Shown: in pieces, positions 41,043-49,815 of the stretch
How the letters are laid out: each line of letters begins with the position of its first letter
Position numbering within the stretch: the stretch's first letter is position 1
Assembly (NCBI GenBank): GCA_020639255.1
Contig: JACKGZ010000004.1
Span: 186,001 to 250,000, forward strand
Direction: 5' to 3'
Source of the DNA: Phycisphaera sp.
GTDB taxonomy: Bacteria; Planctomycetota; Phycisphaerae; Phycisphaerales; UBA1924
DNA: 64,000 nt
Notes under the pieces: model-generated
The model's database searches: none
Told to the model about the DNA's origin: nothing
The model's input: only the letters and a program-made list of their open reading frames with translations
Program-made: the position numbers and the translations under genes

Positions 41043-42761
41043 TTAATGATCGGGTTGGATCCAGCGGTTGAGCAGCCTGGCCGCTAGGTCGGGCTCGTTG
41101 CTCACGAGCGAGCCGACCTGCTCGAGCATCTTGCGATTTGCGACATGCTGGTTGTCGACCTCGATGCCTTCCATCGGCGCTTCGGTCTCGTCGGCCTCGC
41201 CCACGATATCGCTCGGCTGCTCGAGTGCCGGCGGGATACCCACGAGTTCCTCAACGGACGGGAGTTCGATCTTCTTCGTGGCACTCTTGACCATCATGAG
41301 CATCATCACGAACGCCACGCCAGCCAGCGCCACGAGCACACCCTTCTCGATGAGCCCGCTGCCAAGTACGGTCCCGAGCATGCCGCCACCACCGGCCGAA
41401 TTCCCGCCGCCCGGCAGACCAAACGCCGCGGCCTGCGCGGTGCCCGCAAACGATGCGAGATCGATCGGCATCATCGAAACTACGACTGTTCCGGCAACCT
41501 GACGCACGCCATCGCCGTCGATCCTCGTCGGCAGGTGCGGCTGGATCATCTCCGCGATTCGCGCCTTCTCGGCGGTAAACGCCTGATCCACCGCGGCCGG
41601 ATCCACAGGCGCATCGGCTGCTGCGCCGTCGGCCTTGGGCACGAGCGCCTCGATGTACCGCCTAGGCACCTGCACCGAGATGCTCAGCGATGTCGCCATG
41701 CCGCGCGGGTCGATCGTGCTGGTCACCTCCGAGCCCACTCGCGAGTCGAACTCGGTCGTATCGTCGGTCTTGACGAATCCACTCCCGCCTGACGAACCTG
41801 TGTTGATGTCCGCGCCGGTGTTGGGCCTCGTGCCCGGCTCGGCGCCCCGGCTGGCGGCCGTGCTCTCTTCCTTCATCGCGCTCGTCGAGCGGGGCAGCGA
41901 GACAGTGCCCTCGTTGTTCTTGAGGTACGCCTGACGCTGGCTCGTGACGCGTTTGACGTCGACGTCGGCCGTCACCGCGACCGTCGCGCCAGGGATCGCC
42001 GCCAGGATCCCCATGATCTTCTGCTCGACCTCACGCTCAAACTGCAGCTTGTGCTCAAGGTAGTTCGTCGCGATGGCGTCGTCGTCGGTCCTGGCCCGGA
42101 GGGGTGTGCCCGTCGAGCCATCGATCACACTGACATTTTCGAGGTCGAGTTCCGAGACCGCCTTCGAGACGAGCCGGGCGACCGCATCGACCTCGGTCTG
42201 CTTGATGGGCGTACCCGAACGTGTGAAAACCGTCACCGAGGCCGACGCACGCCTCGCAGACATACCGATGCCGCTCGGGGCGGGAATGTCCAGGAACACA
42301 CTCGCCTTCCGCATGTTGGGAAAGTTCGAGATCGTACGCGCCAACTCATTCTGCAGCGCCATGTGGAACAGCTGCTGGTTCACCTCACGCGGGTTCGTCC
42401 ACTTCATCTGCTCGGTCAGGTTCGAAAACAGGAGAGTCCCGTCCGAGGGCAGCACACCCTGCGACGCCAGGAGCCCCTCGGCCCTGGGCACATCATCGTG
42501 CTTGACCAGGAGCCGACCCTGCGCGTCGACCTCGGCGTCGATCCCGCCCGCCCGGAGCGACGTGACGGCCTGTGATTTGAACTCGGGATCAGCGCCGGCG
42601 TACAGCTCAGCCCGTGACGGGCCGCCCGCCCAGATGCTCACGAGCAGCAGCATCATGCCCATCACGACCACGGTCATCAGCACCAGGAGCCTCGCCGTGG
42701 GCGTCAGCTTCCCGATCTGATCGGTCGCGTTCTTCAGAATGCGTCCAAGTGAGTCGAGCAT
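41043..42761 (-). CDS. fliF: Flagellar MS-ring protein FliF
   Basis: Membrane ring on which the basal body is built. The 572-aa protein has two membrane helices (about residues 27-46 and 465-485) flanking the periplasmic ring-building motifs (GADPEFKSQAVTSLRAGGIDAEVDAQGRLLVKHDDVPRAEGLLASQGVLP) and a cytoplasmic C-tail that binds FliG. ATG with no strong ribosome binding site. The upstream 181-base gap holds three TGCGCA-type repeats, the most likely control region for the fliF-fliG-fliH block. Confidence 0.96.
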   Translation of the reverse strand: MLDSLGRILKNATDQIGKLTPTARLLVLMTVVVMGMMLLLVSIWAGGPSRAELYAGADPEFKSQAVTSLRAGGIDAEVDAQGRLLVKHDDVPRAEGLLASQGVLPSDGTLLFSNLTEQMKWTNPREVNQQLFHMALQNELARTISNFPNMRKASVFLDIPAPSGIGMSARRASASVTVFTRSGTPIKQTEVDAVARLVSKAVSELDLENVSVIDGSTGTPLRARTDDDAIATNYLEHKLQFEREVEQKIMGILAAIPGATVAVTADVDVKRVTSQRQAYLKNNEGTVSLPRSTSAMKEESTAASRGAEPGTRPNTGADINTGSSGGSGFVKTDDTTEFDSRVGSEVTSTIDPRGMATSLSISVQVPRRYIEALVPKADGAAADAPVDPAAVDQAFTAEKARIAEMIQPHLPTRIDGDGVRQVAGTVVVSMMPIDLASFAGTAQAAAFGLPGGGNSAGGGGMLGTVLGSGLIEKGVLVALAGVAFVMMLMMVKSATKKIELPSVEELVGIPPALEQPSDIVGEADETEAPMEGIEVDNQHVANRKMLEQVGSLVSNEPDLAARLLNRWIQPDH

Positions 42762-42911
42762 GTGGCGTCGGCCTCCGTGCCGCGGTCAGACCTTGCGCCC
42801 TCCAGGCGCAGCCCGTCCGTTGGTGGCGCATCGACACACACCGACCCCGGGCGTGCGATACCTCGGCACTCCGAACCCACTTGCTTGAACTTGCGCTCAC
42901 ATCGGCAAGAA

Positions 42912-42943
42912 GTGCGCACGATTCACGCGCACATGCTGCGCAC
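42912..42943. promoter_or_regulatory. Cluster of three TGCGCA-type repeats between fliE and fliF
   Basis: GTGCGCAC (42912-42919), GCGCAC (42927-42932) and TGCGCAC (42937-42943) follow each other within 32 bases just before the fliE stop codon and upstream of fliF. The last two form the GCGCA-N5-TGCGCA dyad also seen at 30154 and 49714. The rest of the 42762-42911 gap shows no clear promoter. Confidence 0.45.
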
Positions 42944-43254
42944 TAGACCCGCAGCTGCTGGATCTCGGCGTAGGCCTCGAAGACCTTGTTCCGGACCTGC
43001 TGGAGCAGGCGGAAGGCCGTGTCCGCCTTAGCCGTGGCGAGCAGCACGCTCTCTACGTCGTCGCGCCGGCCCGTCGACAGATCCTCAATCGCCTGCGTCG
43101 CGTCCTGCTGGAGCTTGTTGACCTGCTCGATGTTCTCCATCAAGAGGTCCTTGAACGCCGGTCCCGCGGCCTCGCCCGCTCGCTTGTTGGACGCCAAACC
43201 CGCAGCCTGCTGGGTCTGCTGCGCGCCGCCGACAAGTCCGAGTGGATCCGTCAT
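42943..43254 (-). CDS. fliE: Flagellar hook-basal body protein FliE
   Basis: Small rod adaptor between MS-ring and rod, an early export substrate. The 103-aa protein has the conserved C-terminal helix DVESVLLATAKADTAFRLLQQVRNKVFEAYAEIQQLRV and AFKDLL in the N-terminal half. ATG at 43254 is chosen because GAGGAG lies eight bases upstream and overlaps an in-frame ATG at 43269 that would add five residues. It follows flgC by 53 bases. Confidence 0.93.
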   Translation of the reverse strand: MTDPLGLVGGAQQTQQAAGLASNKRAGEAAGPAFKDLLMENIEQVNKLQQDATQAIEDLSTGRRDDVESVLLATAKADTAFRLLQQVRNKVFEAYAEIQQLRV

Positions 43255-43307
43255 CCGATTGCTCCTCATCGTCCCAGCCGATCCGGGACGCGCTCATTCT
43301 GCGCTCA

Positions 43308-43724
43308 CTAGGCGATCAGACGCAAACCGAGGGCCAGCATCTGCTTCGTTGATTCGGCAGCCGCCACGTTCGCTTCGTACGCCCTTACCGCCTCCATCGC
43401 ATCGATCCGCTCGGTCGTCGTATCGATGTTGGGCTCTTTGATGTACCCAGCAGCATCGGCATACGGGCTCTCTGGGGCATACTTCAGCTTGAACGGGGCC
43501 GGGTCTTGCCCGATCTCGCCCACGTGCACACCCATCGCCTGCCCGCCTGGGCTCTGGGCGTTCGGATTGCCCGCCGCCAGGTAGGCGATCCGGCGCCGGT
43601 ACGGGTTGTAATTGCCCTGCGCATCAAGGATTGTGTTCTTGTTGCTGATGTTCGCGCTGATGACGTCGAGGCGCGTCCGCTGGGCGATCATGCCGCTGGT
43701 CGAGATGTCGAGAGAGCCGTACAC
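43308..43724 (-). CDS. flgC: Flagellar basal-body rod protein FlgC
   Basis: Proximal rod subunit of 138 aa. The N-terminal YGSLDISTSGMIAQRTRLDVISANISNKNTI carries the rod-protein signature and the C-terminal VRAYEANVAAAESTKQMLALGLRLI the conserved helix. GTG start (GTG TAC GGC) with AGGAAGGA upstream. It follows flgB by 20 bases in the standard flgB-flgC-fliE order. Confidence 0.94.
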   Translation of the reverse strand: MYGSLDISTSGMIAQRTRLDVISANISNKNTILDAQGNYNPYRRRIAYLAAGNPNAQSPGGQAMGVHVGEIGQDPAPFKLKYAPESPYADAAGYIKEPNIDTTTERIDAMEAVRAYEANVAAAESTKQMLALGLRLIA

Positions 43725-43744
43725 CGGTCAGTCCTTCCTACTTC

Positions 43745-44185
43745 TTAGACCCGCTGCGAGATCGCCACACCGATCGTGCCCATCTGCGAACGCATCAGAT
43801 CCGTCGCGACCTGGTACGCCGCCAGGTTCTCGGCAAGGTCCTGCATGAGCAGTTCCAGATCGCGGTTGTTCCGGTCGTGCGCCAGAACGCCCCCGTTGCT
43901 CTTGAGCGGTTCGATCTCGAACCCGCCACCCCGCTGCACCCTAAACTGGCGGTCGCTGTCGAGTTCGAGTTCGCCATGCCCGCCGCCCGTCTTGGCCCGG
44001 CGATCGTCCACAGCCCTTGCGAGCCAATCCTGGAAATCCCGAGGTGACACGTCCTTCTGCTGAAAGTTCGGCGTCGTGATGTTCGCGATGTTGTGCCCGA
44101 TGAGCCTGTTCCGCTGACCCGCGAAGCGGATCGTCGCCTCGAGAGCGGGCAGGGCACCAGAGCTGAGCACATCGTCGAGAATCAT
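43745..44185 (-). CDS. flgB: Flagellar basal-body rod protein FlgB
   Basis: Proximal rod subunit of 146 aa. RFAGQRNRLIGHNIANITTPNFQQKD is the flagellar rod signature; the C-terminus DLAENLAAYQVATDLMRSQMGTIGVAISQRV is the conserved rod helix. The open frame continues to 44266, but ATG at 44185 (MILDDVLSS) fits the family start. It follows the sigma-54 activator gene by 44 bases and opens the structural part of the cluster. Confidence 0.94.
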   Translation of the reverse strand: MILDDVLSSGALPALEATIRFAGQRNRLIGHNIANITTPNFQQKDVSPRDFQDWLARAVDDRRAKTGGGHGELELDSDRQFRVQRGGGFEIEPLKSNGGVLAHDRNNRDLELLMQDLAENLAAYQVATDLMRSQMGTIGVAISQRV

Positions 44186-44229
44186 CGCTTCGCTTTCTCC
44201 AGCAAACGGCGGACCACCCGAGCCCGACC

Positions 44230-45777
44230 TCAGAGCGACTGCGAGACCTTGTCCTCTTCTTTCCACTTCTTGAGCTTGAGCCCGAGAGTCCGGACCCCGA
44301 TCCCGAGCGTCTTGGCCGTCTTCTGGCGGTGCCCGCCGAAGCGTTCGAGCGTCCGGACGATCGCGTCGCGTTCCAGCTCTTCGAGCGTCATCTCCGGACG
44401 CACGACGTCCGCCAGTGCCGATGAACGCGCCGGGTCCTGCGCAGTCGGCTGCGCATCCCGCGGCGCAAGCGTGCGCTCAACCTGCGCGTTGGTCGATTCC
44501 ACGAACGCGCTCGTCGCCTCGCTCCGCACCTCGACCGAGGGGGCCGACGCGGGTGCTTCGAACTCGAAGCCCATCATGCCAAGCCAGGGTTCGATCATCG
44601 CACGACCGATCTCGCCGGTCTGACGCGCCCGCCCGAGCACGACCGCCCGCTCGCAGATGTTCTGGAGCTCGCGCACGTTGCCGGGCCAGGTGTACTTCTC
44701 CATCAGTTCGAGAGCCTCGGGCGAGAAGCCCATCGTCTCCACGCCCTCGCGCCCGGCGATCTCCTTCACGAAGTGCGACGCCAGCTCGCGCACATCCCCC
44801 GCCCTCTCCCTCAAGGGCGGCAAATGAATCGGAAGCACATTGAGCCTGAAGAACAGATCCTGCCTGAAATCGCCCTTGGCGACCGACCTGGGCAGATCGC
44901 GGTTGCTCGTCGCCACCACGCGCACGTCCACGCCGATCGTCAGGCTCGAGCCCACACGCTCAAACGCACGCTCCTGCAGCACACGCAGCAGCTTGGCCTG
45001 AAGCGCCGGCGGGATCTCGCTGACTTCGTCAAGCAGGAGTGTTCCGCGATCCGCGAGCTCGAACCGCCCCTTGCGGAGCTGATCCGCGCCGGTGAACGCG
45101 CCCTTCTCGTGACCGAATAGCTCGGACTCCAACAGGCTCTCGCTGAGCGCGGCGCAGTTCACCGCGAGCATCGGCCCGTCGCGGCGCTGGCTCACCTCGT
45201 GCACCGCACGCGCCACAACCTCCTTGCCCGAGCCGCTCTCGCCCACGATCAGCACCGTGCCCAGGCTCTCGGCGACGGCCGCCACCTGCTCGCGTACGCG
45301 GCGCATCGCGGGCGACGTCCCGATCAGACGATCAAGCCCACTCAAGGCCGCGCCGGCCTTCGGCGCAACGACCGGCGCCGTCTGCGCCTTGAGCACTGCG
45401 TTCTCTCGCACGATCTTGACGTGCTGGCACGCCCGCTTGACCGCGATCACGAGCTCGTCGCCCTGGAAGGGCTTGGTAATGTAGTCGAACGCGCCCAGCT
45501 TCATCGCCGAGACCGCGGTCTCGATCGTCCCGAAGGCGGTCATGAGCACGACCGGGAGCTCCGTGTCGATCTCGCGCAGCTTCTCAAGCAGCTCGATGCC
45601 CGAGAGCCCGGGCATCTTGAGATCCGTCACGACAGCATCGGGCCGCTTCTTGGCCGCGACCGTGAGCGCCTGCTCGCCACTCTCAGCGGTCACGACCGCG
45701 AACCCCGCCCGCTGGAGCGTCGAGCCCACGCTGTCGCGCATCATCTCCTTGTCGTCCACCACCAAAACTGTCTTCAT
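44230..45777 (-). CDS. Sigma-54-dependent response regulator (NtrC/FlrC type)
   Basis: Activator that should switch on sigma-54 flagellar promoters once phosphorylated. In 515 aa: receiver domain with phosphoacceptor D52 (AVVTDLKMPG) and K102 (YITKPF); AAA+ domain with Walker A GESGSGKE (179-186), GAFTGA loop (226-231) that contacts sigma-54, and LLLDEVSE (Walker B); Fis-type helix-turn-helix at the C-terminus (FGGHRQKTAKTLGIGVRTLGLKLKKW). The ATG overlaps the histidine kinase stop (ATGA). Position before flgB makes it the likely flagellar class activator of FlrC/FleR kind. Confidence 0.93.
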   Translation of the reverse strand: MKTVLVVDDKEMMRDSVGSTLQRAGFAVVTAESGEQALTVAAKKRPDAVVTDLKMPGLSGIELLEKLREIDTELPVVLMTAFGTIETAVSAMKLGAFDYITKPFQGDELVIAVKRACQHVKIVRENAVLKAQTAPVVAPKAGAALSGLDRLIGTSPAMRRVREQVAAVAESLGTVLIVGESGSGKEVVARAVHEVSQRRDGPMLAVNCAALSESLLESELFGHEKGAFTGADQLRKGRFELADRGTLLLDEVSEIPPALQAKLLRVLQERAFERVGSSLTIGVDVRVVATSNRDLPRSVAKGDFRQDLFFRLNVLPIHLPPLRERAGDVRELASHFVKEIAGREGVETMGFSPEALELMEKYTWPGNVRELQNICERAVVLGRARQTGEIGRAMIEPWLGMMGFEFEAPASAPSVEVRSEATSAFVESTNAQVERTLAPRDAQPTAQDPARSSALADVVRPEMTLEELERDAIVRTLERFGGHRQKTAKTLGIGVRTLGLKLKKWKEEDKVSQSL

Positions 45778-46718
45778 CGCACGCTCCCACTCGCCCGGAC
45801 GCTGACCGCCCGGACGTGAATGTCCATCTCTTCACACATCGCCGGCAGCAGCAGCTCGACCACCGCACCGCCCGGATAGCTCTCTTCCCCGCCCGCGTTT
45901 CGCACGCGGATCTGCCCGCCGTGCGCGTCGACGATCCGGTGCACGATCGCGAGCCCGAGCCCCGTCCCGACGTTGCGCGTCGTGAAGAACGGGTTGAACA
46001 TCCGCTCACGCACTTCGTCTGTGACGCCCTGCCCCGAATCGCTCACGCGGATCACAACCGCGGGCACGCTCTCCTCGTCGCTCTCGATCGTCGACTCGCC
46101 CCACCGCACCTCGATCGCAGGCGGGCGCACGTCCGCGTGGCTCCGCGCCGCCTCGGCCGCGTTCCGCACCACGTTCACCAGCGCCTGCTGGAGCAGCGAA
46201 GCGTCCGCCTCGATCTCGCAGGGCTCGCCCACGAGCGCCAGCTCAACGCCCGCTTCGCCCCCGAGCACCTCGCGACAGCTCTCGGCCGCCCGCTCGATCG
46301 CGTCGGGCAGGCCCACCTCAATCCGACGCACCTGCATTGTTCTGCTGAAGCTCAGCACGTCCCCCACCACCGCGTCGAGCCCGCTGACCACGCGCCGGAT
46401 CTTGCGCGCGATCTCGCACTCGGCCGGGCGATCGGTCAGGTCCGCCGTAAGCATCTCCGCATACAGCCCGATCGAACCGAGCGGGTTCCGCACCTCATGC
46501 GCGATGCCCGCGGCCATCTCGCCGAGCGCCGCGAGCCGACGCGAGCGATCGAGCTCGTCGTTCGCACGGCGCAGCTCGCCCTTGAGCCGCACGACCTCGC
46601 CCGTCAGACGCTCGTGCGTCTCCTGGAGCTTGCTCGTCACCTCGTTGAACGCGCTGAACAGCTCGCCGAGCTCGCTCGAACTGACGTTCATCGCGGGATG
46701 TGCGGGCACGCTCGTCAA
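45774..46718 (-). CDS. Cytosolic flagellar histidine kinase (FlrB/FleS type)
   Basis: Histidine kinase partner of the adjacent sigma-54 activator. The 314-aa protein has no membrane helix; an N-terminal coiled coil (LQETHERLTGEVVRLKGELRRANDELDRSRRL) leads to HisKA with H74 in GIAHEVRNPL, and HATPase motifs NVVRNAAEAAR, RVSDSGQGVTD, MFNPFFTTRNVGTGLGLAIVHRIV. The TTG at 46718 is chosen since GGGAGG lies nine bases upstream; an ATG at 46691 lacks one. It starts four bases after the FlgN-like gene, so the sensor input is presumably flagellar assembly state, by analogy. Confidence 0.9.
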   Translation of the reverse strand: MTSVPAHPAMNVSSSELGELFSAFNEVTSKLQETHERLTGEVVRLKGELRRANDELDRSRRLAALGEMAAGIAHEVRNPLGSIGLYAEMLTADLTDRPAECEIARKIRRVVSGLDAVVGDVLSFSRTMQVRRIEVGLPDAIERAAESCREVLGGEAGVELALVGEPCEIEADASLLQQALVNVVRNAAEAARSHADVRPPAIEVRWGESTIESDEESVPAVVIRVSDSGQGVTDEVRERMFNPFFTTRNVGTGLGLAIVHRIVDAHGGQIRVRNAGGEESYPGGAVVELLLPAMCEEMDIHVRAVSVRASGSVR

Positions 46719-46721
46719 CGA

Positions 46722-47180
46722 TCAGGCCTCCCGGTCCTGGAACCTGGGCCCGCGCGCAGCCGATTGACCGTACGACTTCACCGCCGCCCCGCCGCGTTTC
46801 ACACCCGAGATCTGGTTCTTGACGTGGTCGCGCCGGTCCTGCATGCGTTTGCGATCGTCCTCGTCGCGGGCCGCGATCGAGGACATCATCGCCGCGAGCG
46901 TGTCGAGCCCCTTGCGGAGGTCGCTGCGCTCGGACTCGGCGAGCTGGTTCACATGGTCGTCCCAGCGGGCGCGGAACGGCGTCATGCGCGAAGCGACCTC
47001 GGAGATGTGCTCGATGAGCTTCTGTCGCTCGTTGAGCACCCCGAGCAGCGCGTCGGTGTCGTCGCTCTCGACGAGTGTGTGCTGGCGCACGCTGAGCGCT
47101 TCGAGCTGCTCGTACAAGCCGAGCTGCTCTTGCACAAGCGCGATCAGCCCGCCGGGCGAGTTGGTTGGTGTGTCGGTCAT
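46722..47180 (-). CDS. FlgN-like flagellar export chaperone
   Basis: A 152-aa, mostly helical protein resembling FlgN-type chaperones for hook-filament junction proteins: GLIALVQEQLGLYEQLEALSVRQHTLVESDDTDALLGVLNERQKLIEHISEV is the typical FlgN N-terminal hairpin. The C-terminal 40 residues are basic and end without homology. AAAGGGT lies before the ATG. Its assumed clients, FlgK and FlgL, are not in the window. The flagellar context supports the call. Confidence 0.7.
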   Translation of the reverse strand: MTDTPTNSPGGLIALVQEQLGLYEQLEALSVRQHTLVESDDTDALLGVLNERQKLIEHISEVASRMTPFRARWDDHVNQLAESERSDLRKGLDTLAAMMSSIAARDEDDRKRMQDRRDHVKNQISGVKRGGAAVKSYGQSAARGPRFQDREA

Positions 47181-47228
47181 CCGTGACCCTTTCTCACTGG
47201 CGGGCTCCGCCGCCGATGCTCTGCATCG

Positions 47229-49694
47229 CTACCCGTCGATCCCTTCCGATCGCATCACCGCGAGCTCGTAGCTCGAATCGAGCCACCGTTCCCAATCGGC
47301 CCTCGTCATGGGCAGCGACTTGTCTTCCCACGCCTCCTTCGGCAGCGACTCATAGAACCGCCGCGCCCGCTCGCTGGCGGTCCGGGCACGCTCAAGATCT
47401 CCAAGCTCGAAGTACGAGTTAAAGATCTGCACCATCGCAACTAAAGAAGCCGCCTCGTCTGAGTAGCGGTCCTTGGCGATCGAGTACGACCGTATCGCGC
47501 TCTCGTATTCGCCGAGGTCGAACGCGCAGTCGCCGATATAGAAATAGCTGTTGCGCAGATAGAGCTCTTCGAGCACCGTGCGCCGGCGCTGGTCGATCGA
47601 CTCCAGCCCGTCGCGTGCCTCGGCGTAGAGGTTTGCCGCCAACTCCAGGTGCTCTTTGCGCTTGTCGGCGAGTTCGCGTGCAACCGACGGCGCCACCGAG
47701 CCCTGCGTGAGCGTGTTCATGATGCTGTCGGCCTCGAGCCGGCGCGCATCGCCGAGCAGGAACTTGAGCCGGTGCACCTCGCGTGTGCCCACGCCCCTTG
47801 CCACGGCCTCGGTCAGGCTCTCGATCGCACGCGGGTACTCACCCTTGAGGTAGTACACCTGCCCGAGCGCCGCCAGCGCCGAAGCGAACGCCTCCGAATC
47901 CACATCGCCGATCTCGCCGCGGATCACGACACCCAGCAATTCCTCGGCTCGCTCGTCGTTGGCTTCGTCACCGTCCGACAGATACACCTGCGCCAGCGGC
48001 ACATAGCTCAGCACCGCGTAGGGCCCGACATGCCGACCCTGCTCCGTGTCATGTGAGGCGTTCAGCAGATCCTCGAATTGCTCGGCCGCGAGCGCGTACT
48101 CGCCGCTCGCCTGATAGGCACGAGCCAATCGGAACTGCGCCTCGGGCACACGTGGGTCGTCCGAGATCGTCGAGGCGAACTCGATGAAACCCGCGATCGC
48201 CTCGCCGGAGTCACCACCCCGGTCGTACGCGTCGGCAGCGTTCCAGAGACTGGTCGCGTACGCGGCGTCATCGTCCTCACCCGCGATCGCGTCGGCGTGC
48301 CTGCGGTAGTAATCCGCCGCCCGGATGAAGTACCGCTGCGTCTGCGCACGCGTCACCGGGTCGGCGTCGGCCAGATCGATCACGTGCTCCTGACCCTGCA
48401 CCGCGCCCGCGAGCATGTCGGTCGCCAGCGCCAGATTCACCCTCGCCTGCGATTCGAGCACCTCGACCGGGGCGTGATCGAGCCCCCACAGATCCTCAGC
48501 GAGCTGCGCGTACTGGGCCGCGATCACGAGTTCGTCACGAACGAACTGCTCCTCACAGCGACGCAAGAGACTCCGCGAACCCTCCTCGAGAAGCGACTGA
48601 GACGCCTCGCCCTTGGCTTCTTCAACGAACCGCACGTACGACTGAACCGCCTCTTCCATGCTGACCTGCGCCGGATCCGTCTCGGCGATCGCCGACATCA
48701 CGTTCCCGCGTCCGAGCAGCGCAGGGAGGTACGCCTTCGAGCTGGCGTAGTCCTGCGCCACGTGGTCGAACTGGTCGAGCGCCAGCTCCATCTCGTCGGT
48801 CTTCTCGTACGCGTTCCCGAGCGCGAGCAGCGTCTGGGCGTACAGGTCTGTCCCGTCTTCGATCAATTCCGTCGCACGCTCGAGCTGCTTGCGAGCCTCA
48901 CTGATCGCGCCGGTTTCCATGTACGCCCGGCCGAGCAATGTGAACAGCTCACCCCTGGCGTTCGCAGCGGCCGCTGCGACCCGCGGCATCTCGCGGAGCA
49001 GCCCGGTGATCGCCTCGTCCGTGTACCCGCGTTCGAGCTGGATCTCCGCGCGTCGCGCCGTCGCCCAGCAGCGGTCGCCCACGCCGAGCAACGGATCCTG
49101 CGTCAGCTCCAGCAGAAGTTCCTCGGCGAACTCGTACTTCGGGAAACGCTCGCCGAGCACCGACTCGATCAGATGCTTCCGCAGGCCGATGCGTGCATCC
49201 GTGACATCTTCCGGCAATCGCTCGATGCGGTCTTTCGCCTCGTCGAACTTGCCCGTGGCGATGAGGGCATCGATGCGCAGCAGTTGGTCCTCGCCCCCCA
49301 GGTTGGCCCCGGCATGCTCGGCCGATGCAAACTCGGCGAGGACTGCTTCGTGGTTGGCCAGCTGCCCGTTGATCAACTCTCGTTCGGCCCGGCCGATCGC
49401 GCGACCGCGCAGCACATGGAACAGCTCACGCTGGTCTTCGGTGAAAAACGGAGCATCGACGTGCGGCCTGACCTTCTGATTGAGCACCCCGATCGCGTCG
49501 GTGTACTCGCCCCGCTCGATCCGGCTCGATGCCTGGCGAAGGTAGCCGTCGATGTCGGGCTGCGGCTTGGTCATCACGACGCCGATCAGCCCGCCCATGA
49601 GCAGCAACACCGCCGCCGCGAGTGTCGGCACCTGCCAGATCTCGCGCCACGAACGACGGCCCGTGTTGGTCTGGATGACTTCCTGCTCGCTCAA
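47229..49694 (-). CDS. Large membrane-anchored TPR protein
   Basis: Tetratricopeptide-repeat protein of 821 aa with an N-terminal membrane helix (about residues 20-40, VPTLAAAVLLLMGGLIGVVM), so the repeats face the periplasm. Many degenerate TPR units are visible, e.g. ALLALGNAYEKTDEMELALDQFDHVAQDY, FRLARAYQASGEYALAAEQFEDLL, LGQVYYLKGEYPRAIESLTEAV and FYIGDCAFDLGEYESAIRSYSIAKD. The start is TTG at 49694 with no clear ribosome site. It precedes the FlgN-like gene by 48 bases. Function unknown; a scaffold for envelope or motor assembly is conceivable. Confidence 0.75.
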   Translation of the reverse strand: MSEQEVIQTNTGRRSWREIWQVPTLAAAVLLLMGGLIGVVMTKPQPDIDGYLRQASSRIERGEYTDAIGVLNQKVRPHVDAPFFTEDQRELFHVLRGRAIGRAERELINGQLANHEAVLAEFASAEHAGANLGGEDQLLRIDALIATGKFDEAKDRIERLPEDVTDARIGLRKHLIESVLGERFPKYEFAEELLLELTQDPLLGVGDRCWATARRAEIQLERGYTDEAITGLLREMPRVAAAAANARGELFTLLGRAYMETGAISEARKQLERATELIEDGTDLYAQTLLALGNAYEKTDEMELALDQFDHVAQDYASSKAYLPALLGRGNVMSAIAETDPAQVSMEEAVQSYVRFVEEAKGEASQSLLEEGSRSLLRRCEEQFVRDELVIAAQYAQLAEDLWGLDHAPVEVLESQARVNLALATDMLAGAVQGQEHVIDLADADPVTRAQTQRYFIRAADYYRRHADAIAGEDDDAAYATSLWNAADAYDRGGDSGEAIAGFIEFASTISDDPRVPEAQFRLARAYQASGEYALAAEQFEDLLNASHDTEQGRHVGPYAVLSYVPLAQVYLSDGDEANDERAEELLGVVIRGEIGDVDSEAFASALAALGQVYYLKGEYPRAIESLTEAVARGVGTREVHRLKFLLGDARRLEADSIMNTLTQGSVAPSVARELADKRKEHLELAANLYAEARDGLESIDQRRRTVLEELYLRNSYFYIGDCAFDLGEYESAIRSYSIAKDRYSDEAASLVAMVQIFNSYFELGDLERARTASERARRFYESLPKEAWEDKSLPMTRADWERWLDSSYELAVMRSEGIDG

Positions 49695-49713
49695 CGCGCA
49701 CCCCGGCGTCGCT

Positions 49714-49751
49714 GCGCACCCATTGCGCGGCGTCCGTAGTGCGTTATCGGG
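49714..49751 (-). promoter_or_regulatory. Control region of the TPR gene: dyad and sigma-28-like -10
   Basis: GCGCA-N5-TGCGC dyad at 49714-49728 and, upstream on the minus strand, CCCGATAA (49751-49744), close to the FliA -10 consensus GCCGATAA. A -35 TAAA is not clear at the expected distance. The whole gap 49695-49815 has no coding potential. Confidence 0.3.
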
Positions 49752-49815
49752 ATCTGCACCGCGCAGGCTTGACGCCCGACGCGCAGTTTCCGCCGACCGT
49801 GCCTTGATCCGGGGA

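Noticed and set aside
49744..49751. Confident sigma-28 promoter before the TPR gene
   Set aside because: Only the -10 (CCCGATAA) fits; a TAAA -35 is not at the required distance, so it is listed only as a weak candidate.
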